Origin: Lachnospiraceae bacterium AC2031
GTDB taxonomy: Bacteria; Bacillota; Clostridia; Lachnospirales; Lachnospiraceae
Assembly: GCA_000687975.1 (NCBI GenBank)
Contig: JIAB01000001.1
Location: forward strand, 868,001-932,000
DNA: 64,000 bases
Direction: 5' to 3'
Under the pieces are notes generated by a model. That model did no database searches. It was not told where the DNA came from and saw only the letters and a list, made by a program, of their open reading frames with translations. Position numbers and translations under genes: made by a program. Positions 17,727 through 26,994 of the stretch are shown piece after piece. Every line of letters starts with the position of its first letter. Positions within the stretch are counted from its first letter, which is position 1.

Positions 17727-18470
17727 TTAATTGTTCTCGGAATTATAATTTAGAATGAGACCCATGCCTCTGACTGTCTTTATGATTGTTGGTGAATTAG
17801 GATCTTCCTCAATCTTCTCTCTTAGATGTCTAAGATGAACATTAAGAGTACCTTCTGATACAAAGCTATCCTCCCACACGTTATCAAATATCTTTTGTTT
17901 AGACATGATCTTATTGGCATTCTCAAGAAGATAGGTAAGAAGCCTATACTCCATAGCTGTAAGCTCTATAAGTTCTCCATCCTTACGAACCAGCCCAGCA
18001 TCTGTATCTATCTCAATGTTTCCAATATGATATATTCCATCCTTAGGAGTCGCTTCATTCTTTGTGTCCTGGCCACTTACTGTCTGCGCAGCATTTTCTG
18101 CAGACTTTTCATATCTTTTAAGTACCACCTTTACCTTTGCATGAAGGACATTTAGAGAATAAGGCTTGGTGATATAATCATCACCACCAATATTAAGTGC
18201 GATAACCATATCATCATCACTGGACCTTGCACTGATAAAAAGAATTGGAATATCATAATCCTTTCTTAGTCGCTTACAGAGTTCAAAACCAGAAGTATTT
18301 CCCAGATTAATATCCAGCAGGATAAGTTTAGTTGTATTATTTTTAAGGAAATCTAAAGCGTCCTCCGCAGTATAAACTGCGAAGGACTTGATATCAAACA
18401 TGTTAAAATATTCTGCGGTAGAGTCAGCAAGCTCTATCTCATCATCTATTATAAGTACGCTATAATCCAT
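17727..18470 (-). CDS. OmpR-family response regulator
   Basis: A 247-residue regulator: receiver domain (IIDDEIELA, phospho-Asp in LILLDINLGNTSG), a longer than usual linker of about 20 residues (AQTVSGQDTKNEATPKDG), and a winged-helix output domain (about 150-247; VHLRHLREKIEEDPN). It pairs with the kinase at 16454. The 83-nt gap upstream holds an inverted repeat TAACATATAT/ATATATGTTA (18484-18493 and 18516-18525) that could be a regulator site or a secondary promoter element. Confidence 0.92.
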   Translation of the reverse strand: MDYSVLIIDDEIELADSTAEYFNMFDIKSFAVYTAEDALDFLKNNTTKLILLDINLGNTSGFELCKRLRKDYDIPILFISARSSDDDMVIALNIGGDDYITKPYSLNVLHAKVKVVLKRYEKSAENAAQTVSGQDTKNEATPKDGIYHIGNIEIDTDAGLVRKDGELIELTAMEYRLLTYLLENANKIMSKQKIFDNVWEDSFVSEGTLNVHLRHLREKIEEDPNSPTIIKTVRGMGLILNYNSENN

Positions 18471-18483
18471 AATCCATATCCCT

Positions 18484-18525
18484 TAACATATATTTTATCC
18501 CTACTTTGTTTTACCATATATGTTA
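18484..18525. promoter_or_regulatory. Inverted repeat upstream of the response regulator
   Basis: Ten-bp arms TAACATATAT and ATATATGTTA with a 22-nt spacer lie between the ATPase stop and the regulator start. The arms are AT-rich, so chance is not excluded. It may be an operator for an internal promoter that lets the two-component genes be expressed separately from the exporter. Confidence 0.35.
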
Positions 18526-18553
18526 GTTTTCAGCAAGTCGGCGTACCTTAACT

Positions 18554-19294
18554 TTAGCTTACTTTTCTTTGAGACAGATTCTCAGCTTTTCCATTTTCGA
18601 GGTAAACTGTTCTGTCACCATATGCTGCACATTTTTCTGAGTGGGTTACCTGAAGGATTGAGATTCCCTTCTCTTTATTAATCTTTTTGAACAGATCCAT
18701 TATTTCTTCACCTGATTTTTTATCCAGATTTCCAGTTGCCTCATCAGCAAGAAGAAGCTTTGGATTTCCCATAACAGCTCTGGCTATAGCAACTCTCTGC
18801 TGCTGTCCACCAGAAAGTCTTGAAGGATACTCCTTTCTCTTTTCTTTAAGACCTGTTATCTCCAGAATTTCCTCAAGATCCTTTTTTAGAGAAGCTCTGG
18901 ATTTTCCAGCCACAAGTGATGGAAGAAGTATATTATCTTCAACATTCAGATTCTGCACCAGATTATAAAACTGGAAGATAAATCCGATATTCTCAAGTCT
19001 CACCTGAGACAGTTCCTTTTCCTTTATCTTTCCAATATTCTTTCCGCACACCACTATATCACCTTTATACTCTCGGTCCAGTCCACCTATAAGATAAAGG
19101 AGAGTTGACTTTCCAGTTCCTGATGGACCCATAAGAGAGACGAACTCTCCCTTTCGAACATTCATACTTGCTCCATCAAGAACCTTTGTGATTGCATCCT
19201 TCCCTTTTCCAAATTCCTTATGAACATCTCTTACTTCGATGATATATTCATTTCTGTTATCCAACATTTTATCCATTTTATTTTCACTTCTCAT
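18554..19294 (-). CDS. ABC transporter ATP-binding protein, LolD/MacB type
   Basis: A 246-residue ATPase with Walker A GPSGTGKST, Q-loop FIFQFYNL, signature LSGGQQQR, Walker B LLLADEATGNLD and switch His in QVTHS. The DEATGNLD sequence places it nearer the LolD/FtsE-like branch than the three other exporter ATPases here (DEPTGALN). It pairs with the permease at 19310, encoded 15 nt upstream. AGGGAG precedes the chosen ATG. Confidence 0.92.
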   Translation of the reverse strand: MRSENKMDKMLDNRNEYIIEVRDVHKEFGKGKDAITKVLDGASMNVRKGEFVSLMGPSGTGKSTLLYLIGGLDREYKGDIVVCGKNIGKIKEKELSQVRLENIGFIFQFYNLVQNLNVEDNILLPSLVAGKSRASLKKDLEEILEITGLKEKRKEYPSRLSGGQQQRVAIARAVMGNPKLLLADEATGNLDKKSGEEIMDLFKKINKEKGISILQVTHSEKCAAYGDRTVYLENGKAENLSQRKVS

Positions 19295-19309
19295 AGTTTT
19301 TCTCCCTTT

Positions 19310-21835
19310 TTATTCGTACTTCAGCTGCTCTGATATCTTCATCTTCCTGATGCTTGTTATAGTCTTTACGATTGTTATACTGAATGTAAAGAATATAACC
19401 ACAAGGAATCCTATAGATTTTCCTATGTTGATATCATTTCCAAAGATGACGTATGAACTCATTAGCTTATACATAAGTACAGTTTCGATTGCTCCAACGA
19501 TCACTGCCAAACTGATTGAGATTCCGCTGGATATGAAATTCTCATTAGCAAAAAGCTTTATCAGACCTGTTCTGCTCATAGCTGTAGAGATAAGGACTGC
19601 ACTCTCACGTTTTCTACTTTCAAAACCAACTATCTGATTACAGAAAACTCCAATAAGTGTAAGTGACACGCCCATGATAATGATCATATATAGGAGTGTT
19701 AAGATTCCCGCACTGGTGGTCTTCGATTCTTCGATATATTCATCCATAGTTCTAACCTGATCTACTGTTCCAGATGAATAGCTTCTGATCAGATCTCGGG
19801 TGATTTCCGCATCATTCGTCTTTATATATGCAAATGCTGGGGAATCCATATACACTTCCTTATAAAGGTTCAGGCTTATTGCCGCAGTAGTATTAGAAGA
19901 ATCTGCGTTACTTGAATCAATAATTCCTGCAACCGTAAGAGTTACTCTTTTTGGCACTACACCTTCAGAATTAAGAAGAAACTCTGTAGTATCTCCAACC
20001 TTAAGATTTAACTTATTAGCTTGTTTCTTTGTAAGATATATCTCATCATCCTTTATCTTTTCTGGAAGTCCTATATACTCCTTATCAAGTTCATACTGAC
20101 CTTCTGTTCCTATAATGCTTATATCTTCAAAATAGTCGTCACATTTTTTTATATATTTATTTTCTAAATACTCATCTATATTTTCTTTTCCAACAACAAG
20201 CTTGTCTCCATACTTGTAGTACTTAAACTCTACAGCTTCTACTCCGTAAAGATCCTCAAAATAATCATAGAAGGAAGTTGTCTCGCTAAGACCAGTTACG
20301 ATCACATCTGCATCAGCAGGTGGTGCAACAATAAATGCCTGAAATGCTGTAATACATACGAAGAGCACTAATGAAAGTGTTGTGGCAATAAAGGTAAGCT
20401 TTGAACTACCAATACATGTTTTCTTAGTTCTAAGACTTGTTGCCGCAAGGCCGAAGATTGGCTTATTGATCTTAATGCTGATCTTCTCAAGTACTTCCGA
20501 AATCTTCTTCAGGATAAATGGATATCCACTGAAAACAGATACAATAACTAATAAAAATCCCAGGAGAGCTGTTATCGTCATATCCTTCTTCGCCGCAAAT
20601 GTAATCACGATCAGTATTGCAGCGAGGATACCTGATACAATAGAAAGAACCAGATATTTCTTTCTGTACTTATACTCTGTATCTCTATTATCAAAGATAA
20701 TATCTCTGATAGGTTTTCCAGTTGCCTTAAGAAGTTCTCTAAGCGGACATATCATTTCAACGATCATCGCTCCAAGTATTACTCCAATAATTACTGGAAC
20801 AGAAACCTTTCCAAGTTCAACTCCCACCTCCAGATCGGAATCGGTGTGGATAGTGAACAGACTACTAAACATAGAATCTCTTGAAGCAAGATAAAGAACT
20901 GTACCAAGCACGCCACCGAAAAGACCATAGAACATATTTTCAACAAGAATCACTCTCGCTGTAAGACCTGGTGATATTCCCAGACTTCTAAGAGTTCCTA
21001 TAGTAGAGAGTCTGTCGATCATGATCCTTTCAGAAAGTGTAACTGTTACAAAAATTACCAGGAGAAGAGTTATGATAAAGAGAAACATAAATATTCCACT
21101 TATCTGTGAGATCTGTTCCTTTACCATCTTTCCATTCACAAGATTCTCAATATAGGCTGTCGGCATCTTGTCTTCAAGCTTATCGCAGAACTCTGCAGCC
21201 TCATTTTCATTCTCAACTTTGACAAATGCCATGGTGTATTTACATTTTCCATCGTAGCTTAGTTTTGCTATGCCCTCTTCAGTAACAAGAGCGTTATAAT
21301 CATTACTCAGCAAACCACCAAGAGATGCGATCTCCTTAACCTTAAAATCTACCTTCTTGTTATTATCTCCATAGATTGTAAATGTATCGCCCTTTTCAAG
21401 TCCCATGTCTTTAGCAATAGTTTTAGTGATCACACACTCATCATCTTCCAAAGAAAGCTTCTTTGATACAAGATTCATGGAGGCTGCTTCATCTATATCC
21501 ACACCCTGGGTTACAAGTTTTTTTTCATTGTAATATGCATACATGTCATCACTTCTAACACAAAGCTTGGAATCCTTCGTTGCTACAAAGCATGCCTCAT
21601 GTTCAGGAAGATCTTCAAAATCTGCCTCGTTTATTTCGGAAGTTGCTTCAATCTCCACATTTGCTTTTCCGAACATTGATGCAAATGCATTTTTAAGAAT
21701 CCCCTCAAGAGAATTTGACATATCAAATGCCATCATTCCAGCAAACGCGCACACCGTGATACTAATAACCAGGAAGATCATTATCAGCGGCTTCGCAAAT
21801 ATATTTCGTAAAGTATGTTTTAATATAACGCCCAT
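19310..21835 (-). CDS. FtsX-type ABC permease, two FtsX domains
   Basis: An 841-residue double FtsX permease. Coupling motifs are RLSTIGTLRSLGISP in the first half and SRKRESAVLISTAMSR in the second. Membrane segments are at about 17-38, 265-290, 320-340, 360-385, then 405-450, 500-520 and three at the C-terminus. The extracytoplasmic domains are the MacB-like periplasmic type. The ATG at 21835 is chosen; GGTGG 5 nt upstream overlaps an earlier in-frame GTG. The gene begins 2 nt after the peptidase stop codon, so peptidase and permease are tightly coupled. Confidence 0.9.
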   Translation of the reverse strand: MGVILKHTLRNIFAKPLIMIFLVISITVCAFAGMMAFDMSNSLEGILKNAFASMFGKANVEIEATSEINEADFEDLPEHEACFVATKDSKLCVRSDDMYAYYNEKKLVTQGVDIDEAASMNLVSKKLSLEDDECVITKTIAKDMGLEKGDTFTIYGDNNKKVDFKVKEIASLGGLLSNDYNALVTEEGIAKLSYDGKCKYTMAFVKVENENEAAEFCDKLEDKMPTAYIENLVNGKMVKEQISQISGIFMFLFIITLLLVIFVTVTLSERIMIDRLSTIGTLRSLGISPGLTARVILVENMFYGLFGGVLGTVLYLASRDSMFSSLFTIHTDSDLEVGVELGKVSVPVIIGVILGAMIVEMICPLRELLKATGKPIRDIIFDNRDTEYKYRKKYLVLSIVSGILAAILIVITFAAKKDMTITALLGFLLVIVSVFSGYPFILKKISEVLEKISIKINKPIFGLAATSLRTKKTCIGSSKLTFIATTLSLVLFVCITAFQAFIVAPPADADVIVTGLSETTSFYDYFEDLYGVEAVEFKYYKYGDKLVVGKENIDEYLENKYIKKCDDYFEDISIIGTEGQYELDKEYIGLPEKIKDDEIYLTKKQANKLNLKVGDTTEFLLNSEGVVPKRVTLTVAGIIDSSNADSSNTTAAISLNLYKEVYMDSPAFAYIKTNDAEITRDLIRSYSSGTVDQVRTMDEYIEESKTTSAGILTLLYMIIIMGVSLTLIGVFCNQIVGFESRKRESAVLISTAMSRTGLIKLFANENFISSGISISLAVIVGAIETVLMYKLMSSYVIFGNDINIGKSIGFLVVIFFTFSITIVKTITSIRKMKISEQLKYE

Positions 21836-21837
21836 AT

Positions 21838-23793
21838 CTACCACCTTTTCACTCTAGATTCTGGAGCGACATACATATCGTCGCCTTCCTTCACATCGTA
21901 TACTTCATAAAACTTATCGCAGGAACTAAGAGGCGCATTTACTCTTATAGGTCCCGGACTATGTTCATCCCTGCTTAACTGCTTAACTGCCATCACATCA
22001 CTCTGTAACTCACACCATATAGAGGCAAAGCCTTCATACATTATCTTTAGATCCTCTTTTTTCTCAGCGATATTAGATATGCACTCAATTGCACCTATAT
22101 CAGCGTAGTTTTCTCCAAGAGTTGCTTCTCCATTATCATGATAAACTTCCATGATCGTGTATTCGTTGTAATAATCTATACACATATCCGCTCTTTCCTG
22201 TAGAGCCTTTCTATCCTCTTCACTGAGCCACTCAGGATTATACTTACCTTCATCATCCCAGTTCATGCAGTTGGAATCGAAGGCATGACCAACCTCATGT
22301 GCGATTATCATTCCAAGCTTTCCAAGATTCGCATACTCATTATCATCTTCATTGAAGAATGGTTCTTCAGTAATCGCCGCTGTCATTACAACCACGTTGT
22401 CTGTCCAATAGCAGGCGTTCACTGTCTGAGGCTGCATTGTCTGCCCCTGCTTCGAACGTTCTTTCTTAACCTTTTCCTCAAAGTTGTCATACTTATATCT
22501 ATTGATGTTCTTAACTGTGTCATATGAATCTTTTCCGATAATTCCATCTGTACTTACAAGTTCCGTGTCAAAGCTTCCACCAGTTTTAAACTCTATCTTT
22601 TCTAGCTTGCTAAGAAGCTTTGTTCTTGCATCCTGAGTAAGCCAGTCCGCATCTCCTATTAATTCTCTATAAGAATCTCGGATATTCTCACACATCTCCA
22701 GGACCTTCTCATCTCTATCAGCAGGATAACAGTTTTCCTTATAGAGTCTTCCCAGCTGATCAGGCAGGTACTTCTTGATCATTTCCTTAGCTATGATGTC
22801 TTTTTCCTCTGTGTTCTCACCATATATATCCTTAACGCCTTTATATTCATCAGATAGATAGTCATGATATCCATCCAGATATTCCAGCAGTAACCATGTT
22901 TTGAAGGTTTCCAGGTTTTCCTCATCCGAAAGATTCTCAGCTACACATTCAAACTGCTCTGGATAAGTGATGACCCATTTGTCATAAGGGTTATCCACCG
23001 TAAGACCTTTCTCGAAGCTATCTATATCAAAGCTGTAATCCCTTTCCAGTTCATCAGTCGTTAATTCCTTTAGATTATTAAAGTCGAATCTGCAGTCCAA
23101 ACTGTCAAATGCAATCTCAACCGCCATACTTGCGAAGTCGTCTGCTTTCCTCTCCGCCGTCTTTTTCTCTGTTCCAAGGGATACCAGCACATCCCTTGCT
23201 TTATTCCTTATGCTTTCTCTTCCACTCTCAGTATTTGCTATATCCTCTTTTGAAATACCAAGTATTGAATCACGACCGTTAAATCCAAAGCTGTATTCCT
23301 TTGAATCAAATATTCCATCACCTATATCAAAATCAAAAAGTGGACATACGTTGTAGTCATATTCAAGTTCTCCGCAAAGTTCCATATAATCCGCTACTGT
23401 CTTAACCTCTGAAATCTTCTTCTGCACATCCTCAAAATCTTTATCTGCATCAGAGGATTTCGGATCATAACTCACAACCTGCTGATAAAAGTCGGAAATG
23501 TATTCAGCATCAGTCGAAGAGCTGATAGCACCAGCGCTCGCCTCATCGATTATGGAATACAGCTTTCCATCAACGTTCATATAACAGCTTTCGAAAGCGC
23601 CATATCCATACTTGGGATCCAGTTCTGCTTCCCTTAGTTCTTCTGCATTAACGTATCCGTAGAAATCATCTTGAGGTCTTATGTCTGTATCGCCATCTGA
23701 ACTCTCTGCCCATACACTCGCCCCTCCATAGGTGGATGTTAGAACTGTACAAAGTGCAACCCCTAACGCAATTCCCCTTATTCCTTTCTTCAT
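21838..23793 (-). CDS. M13-family (neprilysin/PepO-like) zinc metallopeptidase, secreted
   Basis: A 651-residue protein with a signal peptide (MKKGIRGIALGVALCTVLTS...), the N-terminal M13 domain and the catalytic domain: HEVGHAFD supplies two zinc His and the catalytic Glu (about residue 512), and ENYADIGAIE supplies the third ligand. NACYW matches the family's NAxY substrate-binding motif, and the C-terminal W is also typical. It should cleave peptides outside the membrane. As the first gene of an operon with an exporter and a two-component pair, it may degrade the peptide that the system senses or pumps; this is inference. GGAGG lies just before the ATG. Confidence 0.93.
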   Translation of the reverse strand: MKKGIRGIALGVALCTVLTSTYGGASVWAESSDGDTDIRPQDDFYGYVNAEELREAELDPKYGYGAFESCYMNVDGKLYSIIDEASAGAISSSTDAEYISDFYQQVVSYDPKSSDADKDFEDVQKKISEVKTVADYMELCGELEYDYNVCPLFDFDIGDGIFDSKEYSFGFNGRDSILGISKEDIANTESGRESIRNKARDVLVSLGTEKKTAERKADDFASMAVEIAFDSLDCRFDFNNLKELTTDELERDYSFDIDSFEKGLTVDNPYDKWVITYPEQFECVAENLSDEENLETFKTWLLLEYLDGYHDYLSDEYKGVKDIYGENTEEKDIIAKEMIKKYLPDQLGRLYKENCYPADRDEKVLEMCENIRDSYRELIGDADWLTQDARTKLLSKLEKIEFKTGGSFDTELVSTDGIIGKDSYDTVKNINRYKYDNFEEKVKKERSKQGQTMQPQTVNACYWTDNVVVMTAAITEEPFFNEDDNEYANLGKLGMIIAHEVGHAFDSNCMNWDDEGKYNPEWLSEEDRKALQERADMCIDYYNEYTIMEVYHDNGEATLGENYADIGAIECISNIAEKKEDLKIMYEGFASIWCELQSDVMAVKQLSRDEHSPGPIRVNAPLSSCDKFYEVYDVKEGDDMYVAPESRVKRW

Positions 23794-23819
23794 TGCTTCC
23801 TCCTTTTTATTCGCTTTAT

Positions 23820-23884
23820 AATACTATACGTCGTATAGTATTGCTTGTGATGCATATTATATGCCGTATAATATTGTATGTCAA
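23820..23884 (-). promoter_or_regulatory. Promoter with two palindromic operators for the M13/FtsX operon
   Basis: On the minus strand TTGACA (23879-23884) and TATAAT (23856-23861) are 17 bp apart, a perfect consensus promoter. Two 23-bp palindromes of the form AATAYTATACGNCRTATART (20 nt shown) lie at 23853-23875, over the spacer and -10, and at 23820-23842, just downstream. Their centres are 33 bp apart, about three helical turns. This is the layout of a strong promoter held by a dimeric repressor. No repressor with an assigned match is adjacent. Confidence 0.85.
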
Positions 23885-23885
23885 G

Positions 23886-23927
23886 ACAAAAAAAATACGC
23901 TTCGGTCTTTTTCGACCAAAGCGTATT
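23886..23927 (-). terminator. Intrinsic terminator after HD hydrolase
   Basis: A 14-bp stem with one mismatch (AATACGCTTCGGTC / GACCAAAGCGTATT, 23894-23927) is followed on the minus strand by eight T. It lies 10 nt after the HD-domain gene stop and directly before the -35 of the peptidase operon. Confidence 0.92.
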
Positions 23928-23936
23928 GATTCGTTA

Positions 23937-24509
23937 TTACATTTCTTCTTCTAGTTCTTTAATATATTCTTTTATGAAACGATGCCGCTCCTCGGCTATT
24001 TTTAGAGCTTCCGGTGTATTCATCTGATCTTTAAGAAGCAGTAGTTTCTCATAAAAATGCTTTGAAGAATCCTCTATACTGCGCCCATGCTTTCCACCAT
24101 AAGAAAAGGTTCTTGCTATTCCTATAGCTCCCAGAGCATCAAGTCTGTCTGCATCCTGAACAATACATCCCTCCAAGGTACTAGGTTTCTTCCCTTTATT
24201 TTTACTAAATGATACGGAGTTTATCACTTCACATATTAGGTCAACTTTCTCTCTGTTCACTCCCTGGCTCTCGAGGAAGAATCGGGCATTTGCATTATTC
24301 TCGGTATTAAATAGTTTATGATCATCTGCATCATGAAGCAGTGCTGCAAGTTCTACTACCTGTTTATCTGCTTCATGGTAAGCTTCAGCTAGTCTCACTG
24401 CTATCTTATACACTCTCATGGTATGACTGAGATCATGTCCATCAGCATTTCCTTTAAACAGCTCCGTGATATATTCGATTGCTTTTTCTTCCAAAATTTC
24501 TTCTCTCAT
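23937..24509 (-). CDS. HD-domain phosphohydrolase
   Basis: A 190-residue HD-superfamily protein. DLSHTMRVYK supplies the first His, LLHDADDHKL the HD pair, and QDADRLDALGAIGIARTF the last Asp. The layout (H...HD...D, with the VQDADRLDA signature) matches the YedJ/YfbR-like HD hydrolases that act on nucleotides or phosphate esters; the substrate is unknown. It is encoded 23 nt after the radical SAM gene, so it may belong to that operon, and a strong terminator follows. Confidence 0.85.
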   Translation of the reverse strand: MREEILEEKAIEYITELFKGNADGHDLSHTMRVYKIAVRLAEAYHEADKQVVELAALLHDADDHKLFNTENNANARFFLESQGVNREKVDLICEVINSVSFSKNKGKKPSTLEGCIVQDADRLDALGAIGIARTFSYGGKHGRSIEDSSKHFYEKLLLLKDQMNTPEALKIAEERHRFIKEYIKELEEEM

Positions 24510-24532
24510 GTCACTAATCTATTATCTATAAT

Positions 24533-25420
24533 TTAACAATTTCCTGTATATACAAACTCAAGGTTTTCTCTGGCGACATCAGCAAGTCTATAAACTTTAC
24601 TCACATCCGTTGCAGCTCTATCTGTCATATGAAACCGTGGGAAAAATCTCGAAATATGTAGTGGTATGTTCTTACCTATGACATTTCCTTTACCATCAGT
24701 AAGCGAAGAAACCCACTTCGACAGTTCACGCATTTCTTCCTCAGAATCATTCTCACCTGGAATGATAAGTGTGGTAAGTTCAACATGGGCATCCTTCACC
24801 GCACGTTCTATAAAGTTCATTACCATTCTTCTATCGCCACCCAGTAGGTCGCGGTAATATGAATCTGTAAAGCCTTTAAGGTCAATGTTCATTGCGTCAA
24901 TGTATGGAAGGATTTCTTCGAGAACAGAAAGCTCTGCAGTCCCATTTGACACCAGTACATTCTTCATGCCCCGCTCCTTAATAAGCTTTGCTGTGTCTCT
25001 CACAAATTCATAACCTATCATAGGTTCATTATAGGTAAATGCAACTCCTATATTTCCAGCAGACACGTATCTCTCTGCAATATTCGCAATCTGCTCAGGA
25101 GTAAAACACTCTATCCCGTGAACCTCAAGTTCTTCTTCATTCATTTGACTATATGAAAGCGACAGCTCTGACCAGGATATATCTGAGTTCTGACAGAAAG
25201 GACAACGAAGATTACAGCCGTAGCTGCCCACCGAAAGAATCCGGCTGCCAGGACAAAATCTCGACAACGGTTTCTTTTCTATTGGGTCCAGAGCAAGAGC
25301 TGAAACCTGTCCATAGTTCTGGGCAACAACTACACCGTCCCTGCAGGTTCTTGCCCCACAGAAACCTATTCCGCCTTCCTTTATCTCACAGTGCCTGAAG
25401 CACACCTCGCATCTGCCCAT
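24533..25420 (-). CDS. amrS: AmmeMemoRadiSam system radical SAM enzyme
   Basis: A 295-residue radical SAM protein. A short N-terminal Cys-rich segment (CEVCFRHCEIKEGGIGFCGAR) precedes the iron-sulfur motif GCNLRCPFCQ (CxxxCxxC, about residue 75). AFTYNEPMIGYEF and LVSNGTA are typical of PflA-like activases in the AmmeMemoRadiSam group. Its product is not established; the group is defined by constant linkage with Memo and AMMECR1 domains, found here as a fusion in the next gene upstream. GGAGG precedes the ATG. Confidence 0.92.
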   Translation of the reverse strand: MGRCEVCFRHCEIKEGGIGFCGARTCRDGVVVAQNYGQVSALALDPIEKKPLSRFCPGSRILSVGSYGCNLRCPFCQNSDISWSELSLSYSQMNEEELEVHGIECFTPEQIANIAERYVSAGNIGVAFTYNEPMIGYEFVRDTAKLIKERGMKNVLVSNGTAELSVLEEILPYIDAMNIDLKGFTDSYYRDLLGGDRRMVMNFIERAVKDAHVELTTLIIPGENDSEEEMRELSKWVSSLTDGKGNVIGKNIPLHISRFFPRFHMTDRAATDVSKVYRLADVARENLEFVYTGNC

Positions 25421-25463
25421 ACCACGCCTCCAAAATCACGACGTACTCTACTCACATACTGTA

Positions 25464-26891
25464 TTATTTGTGACGGATTACTTCGAAGCGCTGAAGGCTG
25501 TAGTTATCCGTTGGCTTGATTCCACCCTTACGCATGGCAATAGACACCTGGGTATCCACATCATCAACCCCTTCAAGGTCAGGAAGAAGAAGCCCTCTTC
25601 TATATCCGCTGGATACAATAACTCCGTACCTTTTTACATCCAGCTGATCTTTGCTATCTATATCCTCAGGTTCTCCTAAAATATCTACATTTATCTCAAG
25701 CCATTTGAGCTCGTTTTCAGTAATAGGATCAAATCTTGGATCTCTAGTCGATGCACTTATTGCATTATTAACTATCTCCTGGGCAATGTTTGTTGCTGTC
25801 GGTCCAATAGTACCAATGCATCCCCTAAGCTCTCCATTCTTATGAATGGACACGAAGGCTCCCGCCTTCTTTTCAAAGATTTCTTTAGGAAGCTCCTTCA
25901 GTATTTCATCAGGAATATCTCTTGGCACATTTAATTTCTTTCCATCAACTATATAACTTTCAAGGGAAGCACGGGCAAGTTTAACGTACCCATCAGACTT
26001 TGCGGCCTCAGCATCCAGCTTTTCTATCACTTTATCCAGAAAACATCTGTCAGGATTCTTCTCAATCTCTCCTGCTATCACTTTAGGTTCTTCCTTTGGA
26101 TAGAATGTCACCACTCCATAACCAACACCAGTCACATCCTGATGGGACAGGACCTTTGCCTCCACGTCAATTCCATCAAGCGCTCCAGCCATAATAACAA
26201 ATGACCTGTGACCACACTCTGCTGCCTTGTCGCAGAAGTCTTCATCGAAGTCCAGCATTTCACCGAAAGCTGTTCTTCCAGCCACATCCATGATCCTCTC
26301 ATCATAAACTGGTCCCTCCGGTGCGAAACCATAAGGGCCATAATCCTGGAGCTTATGCGACAAATCTCCTGAAGCCACAAATACAACTTTTCGGTCAATC
26401 TCCTCTACCGCTTCCTGTATGTACATTCCAAGCTGATAGTGATCAACAAGCGGAAGACCCGAAAGACCAATTCGCACAATCTGACCTTCCTTATAATACT
26501 TTCGAATAAAGTAAAGTGGGACCATGGTACCATGATCCAGTTTGCTTTCCTTTTCCCCTTCAATTCCTGCAGGAAAATCCTCATCGAATACGATATCAAG
26601 AAGACTATTAACCAGATCATAGTCATAGATTTCTTCGAACTTAACATTTGGTGCCCTGAAAGCACCAAAATCTCCGATAGCATTTCTGCCCGGAGATATA
26701 TGGAAATAATTAGAATACATAGTCGCATGAGGGCTCGTGATGATGATAGTATCAGGTTTTATCTCTGCTATCTCACGTCCCACCTGCTCATATGCTTCTA
26801 TAGTCTCTTTAATTTTCGCTTCACTTCCGCGACCGATATCTGGAACGATCATCGGTGGATGCGGTACCATAAATGCTGCAACAATCCCCAT
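25464..26891 (-). CDS. AmmeMemoRadiSam system protein: Memo-like domain fused to AMMECR1
   Basis: A 475-residue fusion. Residues 1-265 form a Memo-like dioxygenase-fold domain (MVPHPPMIVPDIG, ITSPHATMY, LDHGTMVPL, VASGDLSHKL; the conserved His residues are present). Residues about 285-475 are an AMMECR1 domain with the hallmark LRGCIGTI followed by ASTRDPRFDP. The two are often separate genes (AmrB and AmrA); here they are one chain next to the radical SAM partner. The domains point to a metal-dependent oxidoreductase or modification step, but the reaction is unknown. Confidence 0.92.
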   Translation of the reverse strand: MGIVAAFMVPHPPMIVPDIGRGSEAKIKETIEAYEQVGREIAEIKPDTIIITSPHATMYSNYFHISPGRNAIGDFGAFRAPNVKFEEIYDYDLVNSLLDIVFDEDFPAGIEGEKESKLDHGTMVPLYFIRKYYKEGQIVRIGLSGLPLVDHYQLGMYIQEAVEEIDRKVVFVASGDLSHKLQDYGPYGFAPEGPVYDERIMDVAGRTAFGEMLDFDEDFCDKAAECGHRSFVIMAGALDGIDVEAKVLSHQDVTGVGYGVVTFYPKEEPKVIAGEIEKNPDRCFLDKVIEKLDAEAAKSDGYVKLARASLESYIVDGKKLNVPRDIPDEILKELPKEIFEKKAGAFVSIHKNGELRGCIGTIGPTATNIAQEIVNNAISASTRDPRFDPITENELKWLEINVDILGEPEDIDSKDQLDVKRYGVIVSSGYRRGLLLPDLEGVDDVDTQVSIAMRKGGIKPTDNYSLQRFEVIRHK

Positions 26892-26994
26892 GTTATACCC
26901 CCATCAGCTTTTAACCAAACACAAAACACCAAAAGCATCTAGTCAAAATATAACATATTCCAGGTACTATTTCACTAGGTTTATCACAGCAAGC

